DNA of 5,475 nt from an uncultured Acetatifactor sp. (lineage in GTDB: Bacteria; Bacillota; Clostridia; Lachnospirales; Lachnospiraceae), in the NCBI GenBank assembly GCA_910588225.1, contig CAJUQT010000092.1, forward strand, positions 1-5,475. Direction: 5' to 3'. Positions 1-5,396 of this stretch are shown in pieces. The notes under the pieces are model-generated. The model saw nothing but the letters and a program-made list of their open reading frames with translations, did no database searches and had not been told where the DNA came from. The translations under genes and the position numbers were made by a program. The stretch's first letter is position 1. Each line of letters starts with the position of its first letter.

Positions 1-341
1 ATATAAAAACTTGCAAAAAACAGGCGAAGGCCCTCTATAAATCCTTGCAGGAACCACCGCCCTTAGTGAATTAAACGCGAACTTACCTGAACTCACAGAC
101 TCAAACAATCAATTCGCATCCATCAAAAATCTGTTGCACTCCTGCCAGAACTGTGTTAACCTGTTCTCAGCCAATGAATCCTGGTTTCAGTTTAATGGCT
201 GCCCAAAACCTTTCACATATCAGTTCGATCTTCTTGTCAGGCACAAGCCCAACTCCCAGAAATAAGGACCCCAGTCCACAGCAGGAAGAGCAAGCATTTT
301 CCTGCATATTTCAGAAAAGGAAAGATAGCTTATAGACAAAA

Positions 342-355
342 TAGTTTATAAACTA
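342..355. promoter_or_regulatory. 14-bp perfect palindrome, possible operator
   Basis: TAGTTTATAAACTA equals its own reverse complement over all 14 bases. It lies 86 bases upstream of the kinase start, in AT-rich DNA where the promoter would be expected. A dimeric repressor could bind such a site, but AT-rich palindromes also arise by chance and no recognised operator consensus matches. Confidence 0.25.
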
Positions 356-424
356 ATGGAAGGAGTGGAATGCATCCATATGGCATACAAAAAATTGGAA
401 TTTAAGTAATATCATTTGTAAAAC

Positions 425-433
425 AGGAAAGGA
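425..433 (+). promoter_or_regulatory. Ribosome binding site of the kinase gene
   Basis: AGGAAAGGA lies 8 bases before the ATG at 442. It is a good Shine-Dalgarno match and fixes that ATG as the start. Confidence 0.75.
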
Positions 434-441
434 TTTCAACA

Positions 442-957
442 ATGATTGTTTTAATAACAGGTGCATCACACACCGGCAAAACCGCTCTTGCCCAGGCACT
501 GCTGGAAAAATATAAATATCCGTATTTATCAATAGACCATTTGAAAATGGGGTTGATTCGCAGTGGAAGAACAGACCTTACTCCATTAAGTGAAGATGAT
601 GATTTGACGGAATATTTATGGCCTGTTGTCCGTGAAATGATTAAAACAGCCATAGAGAACAGGCAGAACCTTATTGTTGAAGGATGCTATATCCCCTTTG
701 ACTGGGAAAAGGATTTTACAAAAGAATATCTGGCTGATATAACGTATTATTGTCTTGTTATGAGCGAGAGATACATCCAAACGCATTTTAATGATATCAA
801 AAAATATGCAGGTATTATCGAAGAGCGTTTAGATGATGCGTATTGCACTTTGGACCATGTGTCAGAAGAAAATGCAAGAATGCTGGAGCTTGCTCAGAAA
901 CATAATGTAAACTATATTCTTATTGACGATGAATATAAAATCACCATCAACTTGTAG
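442..957 (+). CDS. Small P-loop nucleotide kinase-like protein (AAA/zeta-toxin/2-phosphoglycerate kinase-like fold)
   Basis: This 171-residue cytoplasmic protein opens with a beta strand and a clear Walker A loop, GASHTGKT at residues 7-14, which binds the phosphates of ATP or GTP. Asp32 in the segment YLSIDHLKMG (28-37) sits where small-molecule kinases of this superfamily place a substrate or base residue. VEGCYIP (79-85) ends a second core strand. A charged helical segment, IKKYAGIIEERLDD (119-132), may be the lid, and a final strand YILIDDEY (158-165) closes the fold. The layout matches small Firmicutes proteins usually named adenylate kinase-like, 2-phosphoglycerate kinase-like or zeta-toxin-family. 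The substrate cannot be told from the sequence. The start is set by AGGAAAGGA at 425-433. The gene is more AT-rich than its neighbours. The acetyltransferase gene begins 66 bases downstream with no terminator visible, so co-transcription is plausible. There is no signal peptide or membrane segment, and no antitoxin gene is adjacent. Confidence 0.85.
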   Translation: MIVLITGASHTGKTALAQALLEKYKYPYLSIDHLKMGLIRSGRTDLTPLSEDDDLTEYLWPVVREMIKTAIENRQNLIVEGCYIPFDWEKDFTKEYLADITYYCLVMSERYIQTHFNDIKKYAGIIEERLDDAYCTLDHVSEENARMLELAQKHNVNYILIDDEYKITINL

Positions 958-1023
958 CGGCGGGATCAGATACCCTTTCAAGACTCGCAAGTAAAACAAT
1001 ACAATATTGCAAAGGAACAACTC

Positions 1024-1509
1024 ATGAAACTGGAAATTCATACCAACAAAATGCAGGAAGCGATTTCTGTCATGCGGGAAGTAGCCCTCTGGGGACGCCG
1101 GAAGGGTTATCGTGTATGGCCCGACGAATGGCTGACCCCGGAAGAGCTGCTCACAGAAGATGTTCTCCCGGAAAATTTCTGCACCGGTACCGTCCATGGG
1201 GAAACTGTCTGTGCTTTTCTTCTGCAGTGGAAGGATTCCGAATACTGGCCGGATGCACCGGCATTTGAAGCAGCTTATCTGCACAAGCTGTGTGTACGAC
1301 GCACTTTCGCAGGGATGGGGATGACCAGATTTGTGGTGGATGCCGTCAGAACGGAATGTCGGGAACGAGGAGTTCGTTACATTCGTCTGGATACTGCATT
1401 GGATGAACAGACCATCAGAAAAATCTATCTAAAGGCAGGCTTTAAAATCGTCGATATTATAGATCATCCCAACGGCAGATCCACAGCTCTTTATGAGCTG
1501 GAAGTATAA
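1024..1509 (+). CDS. GNAT-family N-acetyltransferase
   Basis: This 161-residue soluble protein should transfer an acetyl group from acetyl-CoA to an amine; the acceptor is unknown. The GNAT core is visible. Strand beta4 (YLHKLCV, 85-91) leads into the acetyl-CoA pyrophosphate-binding loop, RRTFAGMGM (92-100), a variant of the usual R/Q-x-x-G-x-G/A signature, followed by helix alpha3 (TRFVVDAVRTECRERG). Next come YIRLDTA (119-125) and the motif B segment IRKIYLKAGF (131-140), with the Tyr often used as general acid (Tyr135). The N-terminal part (1-60) contains the variable acceptor-binding helices, with WPDEWLTPEELL at 32-43. Its length is normal for a single-domain GNAT. AAAGGA at 1011-1016, seven bases before the ATG, supports the start. 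It follows the kinase gene and may share its transcript. The next gene downstream is convergent. GNAT toxins of TA systems have a similar size, but the small RHH antitoxin gene expected beside them is absent. Confidence 0.9.
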   Translation: MKLEIHTNKMQEAISVMREVALWGRRKGYRVWPDEWLTPEELLTEDVLPENFCTGTVHGETVCAFLLQWKDSEYWPDAPAFEAAYLHKLCVRRTFAGMGMTRFVVDAVRTECRERGVRYIRLDTALDEQTIRKIYLKAGFKIVDIIDHPNGRSTALYELEV

Positions 1510-1576
1510 CCGGACACTTTATATCCCACCATTTCAACCTGCATCCAAAAATTTCCGGGCTTTCTTTCCGCAAGCA

Positions 1577-1711
1577 CCTCAAAGAACCGTTTGCCCTTCG
1601 AACTTCACCTGTCTTCCAATCCATGTTTGCCGGACCTTCCGCTTCTGGCTCCCAGATTTCTCCTCCGAAAAGGCACTTTCAGCTTTATTTGTCTAAAACG
1701 GTTCTCTGAGG
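1577..1711. repeat. 135-bp intergenic element bounded by 16-bp inverted arms
   Basis: CCTCAAAGAACCGTTT at 1577-1592 and the reverse complement of 1696-1711 (CCTCAGAGAACCGTTT) match at 15 of 16 positions. Inside the arms, on the minus strand, GCCTTTTCG (near 1666-1674) can pair with CGAAGGGC (1593-1600, directly inside the left arm) through 8 pairs with one bulge. A perfect 5-bp, 3-base-loop hairpin (TCTGG-CTC-CCAGA on the plus strand) lies at 1644-1656. The structures nest, so a folded RNA or a MITE/REP-like extragenic repeat is possible. I see no flanking target-site duplication. It lies in the gap between the convergent acetyltransferase and 298-residue protein genes, so it would fall in the 3' untranslated part of either transcript. 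Copy number elsewhere in the genome is unknown. Confidence 0.45.
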
Positions 1712-1741
1712 ACTCTTCTTTATGCACTGATTTCATAAGCT

Positions 1742-1781
1742 GCTTTTCAGCCTTTCGGACCCGATAAAAGCCCCTGAAAGC
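1742..1781 (-). other. Stem-loop just after the 298-residue protein gene
   Basis: GCTTTTCAG at 1742-1750 pairs with CTGAAAGC at 1774-1781 over 8 bp with a one-base bulge, and a short CTTT/AAAG pairing lies inside. On the minus strand it begins 3 bases after the TAA stop at 1785-1787. There is no run of T after the stem on either strand, so it is not a canonical intrinsic terminator. It may protect the mRNA 3' end or terminate weakly. Confidence 0.3.
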
Positions 1782-1784
1782 GTC

Positions 1785-2681
1785 TTATACGGGAACTTTT
1801 ATTTCCTTATACTCTGCAATCTTCCGGCTCACAAGTTCCCATGAAATGTCAGAGCCTACGATAAATTCATAATCGCCCCAAATGCGATCCAGCTCAGCTT
1901 TTATTCCCGGAACATCTGTCAGAATATCCGCACCTGTCCGTACATAATAATCCGGCAGCAGTGCTCCCACGATGATTCCTGTCTCCGGACCACCAGGTTC
2001 TTCCCCCTGTGCCAGTGCACTCATCATTTTAAGATGACTGTCCAGATAGGCATCAATCTCCAGATGCACTCCCATCATTCCGTTAAAATCAAAAACCTGG
2101 AATGGTGCCTGCCCCGGGACCTCAATCTCATTCCCTGCTCCCCAGAAAGCCGGGCTGTCCCCCAGCTCATAAAGTGCGCTGCATATGTCCTGCAATCCCT
2201 TGAATGTTTCTTCCGAAAGCGGTTCCTGAAAAGACTTCAGTACCATATCCACCGCCCAGCCCAGCTTTCCAAAAACCTCACAGCCGGGAAGAGAAGCCAG
2301 CCGTTCTCCCAGCTTCACAAGCCTGGCCAGGGACAGCAGACCCCAAATCCGAATCTTTACATCGTTCAGGTTCGCTGCCATGCCTTCTATCTGCGCAGGT
2401 AAATCATTGTACAGCGTAGATATATCCTCCAGCTGCCCGATGCGGTCGGAGCAGTCGTCCATCAGCTTCTCACCGACCTTTTTGTAAATCAGATCATCAG
2501 CACTGTAAATGGTATCCGCCCGGCTCAGCCACAGCTGCGCCTGATATGGGTTCCCGGCTTCCATAGCCTCCACACCCATTCGATAATAAACCTTTACCAG
2601 CCCTGCCCAGTCTCTCTTCCGACAGCATTCTGCCAACTGCTCCTCCGAAGATCCTCCCTTTTTTCCAAATAAATGAAACAT
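1785..2681 (-). CDS. Hypothetical protein with an N-terminal TPR-like hairpin, 298 residues
   Basis: I do not recognise this family by a standard name. Residues 24-63 (DWAGLVKVYY through LWLSRADTIYSADD) fit a TPR-type helical hairpin, with small residues and aromatics in register (AGNPYQAQLWLSRA at 42-55). Residues 65-175 look largely helical. From about 185 to 298 the protein seems mixed alpha/beta, with a Gly/Pro-rich link (VPGQAPF, 188-194), an acidic loop GEEPGGPE (226-233) and a conserved-looking ALLPDYYVRTGADIL (240-254). There is no signal peptide or membrane segment, so it is probably cytoplasmic. I chose the ATG at 2681 because AAAGGAG lies nine bases upstream. The frame stays open upstream to a GTG at 2735, which has no such site and would add 18 residues. 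It lies 94 bases downstream of the Sel1-repeat gene on the same strand with no terminator between, so the two are probably an operon and perhaps partners. No catalytic motif is visible. Confidence 0.85.
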   Translation of the reverse strand: MFHLFGKKGGSSEEQLAECCRKRDWAGLVKVYYRMGVEAMEAGNPYQAQLWLSRADTIYSADDLIYKKVGEKLMDDCSDRIGQLEDISTLYNDLPAQIEGMAANLNDVKIRIWGLLSLARLVKLGERLASLPGCEVFGKLGWAVDMVLKSFQEPLSEETFKGLQDICSALYELGDSPAFWGAGNEIEVPGQAPFQVFDFNGMMGVHLEIDAYLDSHLKMMSALAQGEEPGGPETGIIVGALLPDYYVRTGADILTDVPGIKAELDRIWGDYEFIVGSDISWELVSRKIAEYKEIKVPV

Positions 2682-2690
2682 TTGTACACA

Positions 2691-2697
2691 CTCCTTT
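2691..2697 (-). promoter_or_regulatory. Ribosome binding site that decides the start of the 298-residue protein
   Basis: AAAGGAG on the minus strand lies nine bases before the ATG at 2681. This selects the ATG over the upstream in-frame GTG at 2735. Confidence 0.8.
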
Positions 2698-2761
2698 ATT
2701 CCTGTTTTTATATCCGAGCCGAAGAAAATCTGCACCGGAATTCTATGCTTCTCTATGTATC

Positions 2762-2774
2762 CCTGTAATACAGG
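2762..2774 (-). other. Small hairpin between the two operon genes
   Basis: CCTGT-AAT-ACAGG is a perfect 5-bp stem with a 3-base loop, starting one base after the stop codon of the Sel1-repeat gene. No T tract follows on the minus strand, so it is not a terminator. It could slow 3' decay or tune expression of the downstream gene, or it may be chance. Confidence 0.2.
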
Positions 2775-2775
2775 C

Positions 2776-5058
2776 TCACTGACAGCCCAGACGCATCAGA
2801 GCGGCCTGCGCCTTCTCATGGCCCTGCGCGGCAGCTTTGGAGTACCAGCTGACGGCCTTGTTGGCGCTCTGTCTCACACCGAAGCCCATCTCGCAGAAAA
2901 CACCCAAATTAAACTGTGCTGCCATATCTCCCTGCTCTGCCGCTTTCGTATACCATTTAACCGCCTGTTTCTCGTCCTTCTCCACGCCAAGTCCGTAGGC
3001 ATAGCAGAGACCAAGGTTTGTCTGGGCCTCTGTGTTACCCTGTTTCGCGGATTTCAGAAACCACTCTGCCGCTTTTGTGCCATCCTTTTCCAGCACTTCT
3101 CCCCTAAAGTAACAACGGCCTATCAGATTTTGTGCGTCCGCATGACCGTTCTCTGCCGCCTTCAGATACCATGCTGCCATCTGCCCGGAATCCTGCTCTG
3201 TCCCCATACCTGCACTGTAACAACGACCCAGATTGTACTGTCCGTTGGCATTGCCCCTCTCTGCAGATTTCCGGTACCATTCCGCCGCTTTTTCGTCATC
3301 CTGTTCTACGCCAAGCCCTCTTTCATAAAAAAGTCCCAGCATGTACTGCGCCTGATCATCCTCCTGTTCCGCGGCCTTTCCGTACCATATGGCTGCCATA
3401 CGGAAATCCTGCTTTACTCCTGTACCGTTTTTATATAAAACAGCCAGGTTATACTGTGCATCTACTTCCCCCTGTTCCGCGGCTTTCAGATACCATTCCA
3501 TGGCTTTTTCATAGTTCTGTTCCACACCTCTGCCGGCCTCGTAATAATAGCCCAGGCTGTACTGTGCTGTAGCATGCCCCTGCAGAGCAGCCCTCTCAAA
3601 ATATTCCGCTGTTTTATCATAGTCCTTATCCACACCCTGGCCATTCTCATAACACTTGCCCAGATGGTACAGCGCGTCCTTCTGTTCCTTTTCCGCAGCC
3701 TTCCGGTACCACTCCAAGGCCTGAGCATAATTCTGCTCCACACCCTTGCCCATTTCATAGCACCAGCCCAGGCTGTACTGAGAATCTGCATCTCCCTGCT
3801 GCGCGGCTTTCAGATACCATTCCGCCGCTTTTGCAAAACTCTTCTTCACACCCTGACCGTGTTCATAGGCAAAGCCCAGACTATACTGGGCCAGGCAGTG
3901 TCCCTGCATTCCGGCCTTCAGATACCAGGCTGCGGCTTTTACATCATCCTGCTCCACGCCAAGTCCCTTCTCATAGTGACAGCCCAGATTGTACTGGGCG
4001 TTGGCATCCTCCTGTTCTGCCGCCTTCCGAAACCATTCTATGGCCTGAGCGTAGTCCTGCTTCACACCCTTGCCTTCATGATAGCAGAGCCCGAGATTGG
4101 ACTGACCGTCGGCATCGCCCTGGCTGGCAGCCTTCCGGTACCATTCCACGGCTTTCACGAAATCCTGTTGGACACCCATGCCATCGGCATAACAGTTCCC
4201 GATTGCATTTTGAGCATTGGAATAGTTCTGGCTGGCAGCCTCTTTGTACCAGTAAATCGCCTGGTCATAGTCCTGCTCTATTCCCTCGCCGAGCTCATAG
4301 CACACACCCAGATTGTACTGAGCATTGCCCCAGCCTTTTATCGCTGCCTTCCGGAAATATTCCACCGACTTCTCGTAGCTTTGCTCCACTCCCTTTCCGC
4401 CGGAATAGCAGAGCCCCAGGTTATACAAAGCCACCGCATCTCCATGGTCAGCGGCTTTCCGGTACCACTCTACAGCTTTCATGAAATCCTGCGGGACACC
4501 TCTTCCCAGCTGATAACAGAATCCCAGGCTGTTCTCCGCATCCGGGTGTCCCTGCTCTGCAGCCTTACGGTACCAATAGGCAGCCTTGTCGAAATCCTGC
4601 TCCACGCCAGTGGCAAAATAATAGCAGTTCCCAAGATTTCGAATGGCGTCCACATCGCCGCCCTCCGCGGCTTTTCCGTACCAGTATACCGCCTTTTCCT
4701 TGTCCTGTTCTATCCCCTCTCCATAATCATAACAATAACCCAGACTACGCTGGGCGGCGGCATTTCCCTGAGCGGCGGCCTTGCGGTACCATTCCACGGC
4801 CTTCGCCCAATCCTTTTCCACACCATAGCCGCGTTTATAGCAATCCCCCAGTCTGTCCTGGGCCTGTGCGTCTCCCGCTTCCGCCCTTTGCCTGAGCTGC
4901 TTCGCCCTTTGCAATGACAGCTCTGCTGCAATCACATCCACGCCTGCAGTCCCTTCCTCCTGCTCCTGGTCAGCCTCCGTCCAATCCTCCTCATCGGCTT
5001 CGTCAGGCAATTCTGCCTCTGTATCTTCCCGAAAAATTTCTTCCTGTTTATCTGACAT
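2776..5058 (-). CDS. Sel1-like repeat protein, 19 tandem repeats, 760 residues
   Basis: This is a large helical-repeat scaffold of the Sel1-like (SLR) branch of the TPR superfamily, a fold that binds other proteins. Residues 1-36 form a very acidic tail (18 Asp/Glu). Residues 45-67 read as a half repeat that caps the solenoid. Nineteen repeats of exactly 36 residues then run from 68 to 751 without an insertion or deletion. Each follows the pattern LGxCYxxGxGVxQDxxKAxEWYxKAAEQGxxxAQ. The last nine residues are AALMRLGCQ. There is no signal peptide, membrane segment or enzyme domain, so it should be cytoplasmic, unlike the secreted Sel1 proteins of Helicobacter (Hcp) or Legionella. The ATG is preceded by GGGAG with a 6-base gap. 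Thirteen of 19 repeats keep Cys at the same position of helix A, whereas Hcp proteins have two disulfide-paired Cys per repeat. It is the first gene of a likely two-gene operon with the 298-residue protein. Its partner and pathway are unknown. Confidence 0.95.
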   Translation of the reverse strand: MSDKQEEIFREDTEAELPDEADEEDWTEADQEQEEGTAGVDVIAAELSLQRAKQLRQRAEAGDAQAQDRLGDCYKRGYGVEKDWAKAVEWYRKAAAQGNAAAQRSLGYCYDYGEGIEQDKEKAVYWYGKAAEGGDVDAIRNLGNCYYFATGVEQDFDKAAYWYRKAAEQGHPDAENSLGFCYQLGRGVPQDFMKAVEWYRKAADHGDAVALYNLGLCYSGGKGVEQSYEKSVEYFRKAAIKGWGNAQYNLGVCYELGEGIEQDYDQAIYWYKEAASQNYSNAQNAIGNCYADGMGVQQDFVKAVEWYRKAASQGDADGQSNLGLCYHEGKGVKQDYAQAIEWFRKAAEQEDANAQYNLGCHYEKGLGVEQDDVKAAAWYLKAGMQGHCLAQYSLGFAYEHGQGVKKSFAKAAEWYLKAAQQGDADSQYSLGWCYEMGKGVEQNYAQALEWYRKAAEKEQKDALYHLGKCYENGQGVDKDYDKTAEYFERAALQGHATAQYSLGYYYEAGRGVEQNYEKAMEWYLKAAEQGEVDAQYNLAVLYKNGTGVKQDFRMAAIWYGKAAEQEDDQAQYMLGLFYERGLGVEQDDEKAAEWYRKSAERGNANGQYNLGRCYSAGMGTEQDSGQMAAWYLKAAENGHADAQNLIGRCYFRGEVLEKDGTKAAEWFLKSAKQGNTEAQTNLGLCYAYGLGVEKDEKQAVKWYTKAAEQGDMAAQFNLGVFCEMGFGVRQSANKAVSWYSKAAAQGHEKAQAALMRLGCQ
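2806..4857 (-). repeat. 19 tandem 108-bp coding repeats (Sel1 array)
   Basis: This is the DNA encoding the 19 repeats: 2052 bases, exactly 19 x 108. The phase never slips. The codons for the WYRKAA segment recur as similar blocks, for example GGTACCATTCC on the plus strand at many units. The units differ enough in sequence that recent unequal crossing-over is not obvious. The array also creates long antisense open frames, which are artefacts of the periodic codon use. Confidence 0.9.
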
Positions 5059-5064
5059 AGCTTA

Positions 5065-5075
5065 CTCCCTTCCCT
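5065..5075 (-). promoter_or_regulatory. Ribosome binding site of the Sel1-repeat gene
   Basis: On the minus strand AGGGAAGGGAG ends six bases before the ATG at 5058. The GGGAG core is at 5065-5069. It supports this start codon. Confidence 0.7.
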
Positions 5076-5113
5076 GTCAAAAGCGTTCAATATATATACC
5101 AATTACCAATGTC

Positions 5114-5142
5114 ATTCTACCATATTTTCTCTCCTGCTTCCA
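5114..5142 (-). promoter_or_regulatory. Candidate extended -10 promoter of the Sel1 operon
   Basis: On the minus strand TGG-TAGAAT (5122 to 5114) is a TGn extended -10 followed by a hexamer matching TATAAT at 5 of 6. Seventeen bases further upstream TGGAAG (5142 to 5137) is a poor -35, which an extended -10 can tolerate. Transcription would begin near 5107 and give a leader of about 50 bases. An alternative pair is ATGACA (5115 to 5110) with TATATT (5094 to 5089), but its 15-base spacer is short. Confidence 0.4.
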
Positions 5143-5155
5143 TACTTTTCCATAC
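5138..5155 (-). repeat. Two direct repeats one helical turn apart at the promoter
   Basis: GTATGGAA occurs twice on the minus strand (5155-5148 and 5145-5138), with a 10-bp period. The promoter-proximal copy overlaps the weak -35 region. Direct repeats on the same helix face at this place are typical of a site for a transcription activator, but no known consensus is recognised. Confidence 0.3.
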
Positions 5156-5201
5156 CCTTCGTGGAAAATCTTACCCCTGAAATATCAGACTCCAAAAGGA
5201 A

Positions 5202-5213
5202 ATTGGATCCAAT
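5202..5213. repeat. 12-bp perfect palindrome upstream of the Sel1 operon
   Basis: ATTGGATCCAAT is its own reverse complement. It lies about 60 bases upstream of the candidate promoter. A 6-bp stem, ATGCGG/CCGCAT with a 9-base loop, follows at 5227-5247. Neither is followed by a T tract. Confidence 0.3.
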
Positions 5214-5309
5214 CCCACCGTTTCCAATGCGGCTTTTATCTCCGCATCCTTAGACTTGTGAACATCGTTTTGCCTGTTCCTTTGCTTTGACTGACCTTTC
5301 CCTTATGGG

Positions 5310-5396
5310 TTAATCACGCCTGGTCAGAATTCTGAGCTCCCTTTCTCTCCTGATTGTTTCCTTCCACAGAGAAGAAAACCGTGGAGATTCTTTCAT
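5310..5396 (-). CDS. Possible small protein of 28 residues
   Basis: This reading frame is short but has an almost ideal ribosome binding site: AGGAGGAG at 5406-5413, nine bases before the ATG at 5396. The peptide starts MKESPRFSSLWKE and ends RILTRRD. It is rich in Arg and Glu and would be a basic, amphipathic helix. It has no signal peptide, membrane segment or cysteine. The TAA stop is at 5310-5312. The same frame continues beyond the stop with only one more TAA (5250-5252) until a TGA at 5112-5114, so it may instead be the intact 5' end of a decayed gene of about 95 codons. It lies on the same strand as the Sel1 operon, upstream of its candidate promoter. I do not recognise the family. Confidence 0.3.
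   Translation of the reverse strand: MKESPRFSSLWKETIRRERELRILTRRD
5324..5335. repeat. 12-bp perfect palindrome inside the small reading frame
   Basis: TCAGAATTCTGA is its own reverse complement. GGTCAG at 5322-5327, which overlaps it, also pairs with CTGACC at 5291-5296, so two alternative foldings compete in the minus-strand transcript. It could be chance or part of a structured leader. Confidence 0.25.

Larger units (their letters stand above)
1..441. other. Upstream region without an intact gene
   Basis: I find no complete gene with both a credible start and a ribosome binding site here. The second plus-strand frame (positions 2-409) has only four stops (at 38, 263, 326 and 407) and includes a 74-codon stop-free run at 41-262 with no ATG. 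Its last part, 329-406, would read as a 26-residue tail. On the minus strand, part of the same stretch can also be read open for about 46 codons, so the direction of any decayed gene is unclear. The other visible element is a 14-bp perfect palindrome at 342-355. I see no good -35/-10 pair for the gene at 442; the AT-rich stretch around 329-410 is the likeliest place for its promoter. Confidence 0.5.

Noticed and set aside
370..405. 11-codon leader-like frame after GGAAGGAG at 358-365
   Set aside because: The spacing to the ATG is only four bases, the peptide has no run of a regulatory amino acid, and no terminator/antiterminator pair follows.
862..1284. 140-codon minus-strand open frame
   Set aside because: It overlaps both the kinase end and the acetyltransferase start on the opposite strand. 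The sense genes have clear motifs and ribosome binding sites.
442..1509. Toxin-antitoxin module (zeta-type kinase or GNAT toxin)
   Set aside because: No small antitoxin gene overlaps or adjoins either gene, and the kinase fits the broader P-loop kinase family equally well.
1493..1696. 67-codon plus-strand open frame after the acetyltransferase
   Set aside because: There is no ribosome binding site, it overlaps the end of the acetyltransferase, and it crosses the inverted-repeat element.
2682..2735. Upstream GTG start giving 316 residues for the TPR-containing protein
   Set aside because: There is no ribosome binding site before the GTG, while the ATG at 2681 has AAAGGAG at nine bases. The extra 18 residues are encoded by the binding-site region itself.
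2755..3438. 227-codon plus-strand open frame with Cys-rich translation
   Set aside because: It is a shadow of the Sel1 gene 3' end, without a ribosome binding site. The cysteines arise from antisense reading.
3574..4917. 447-codon open frame on the plus strand across the Sel1 gene
   Set aside because: It is antisense to the repeat array. Its length comes from the 108-bp periodic codon use of the real gene, and its translation is a repeating hydrophobic/His-Leu pattern with no start signal.
5080..5086. TTGACA-like sequence just upstream of the Sel1 start as a -35 box
   Set aside because: On the minus strand it lies about 20 bases before the ATG, so a promoter there would start transcription inside the gene.
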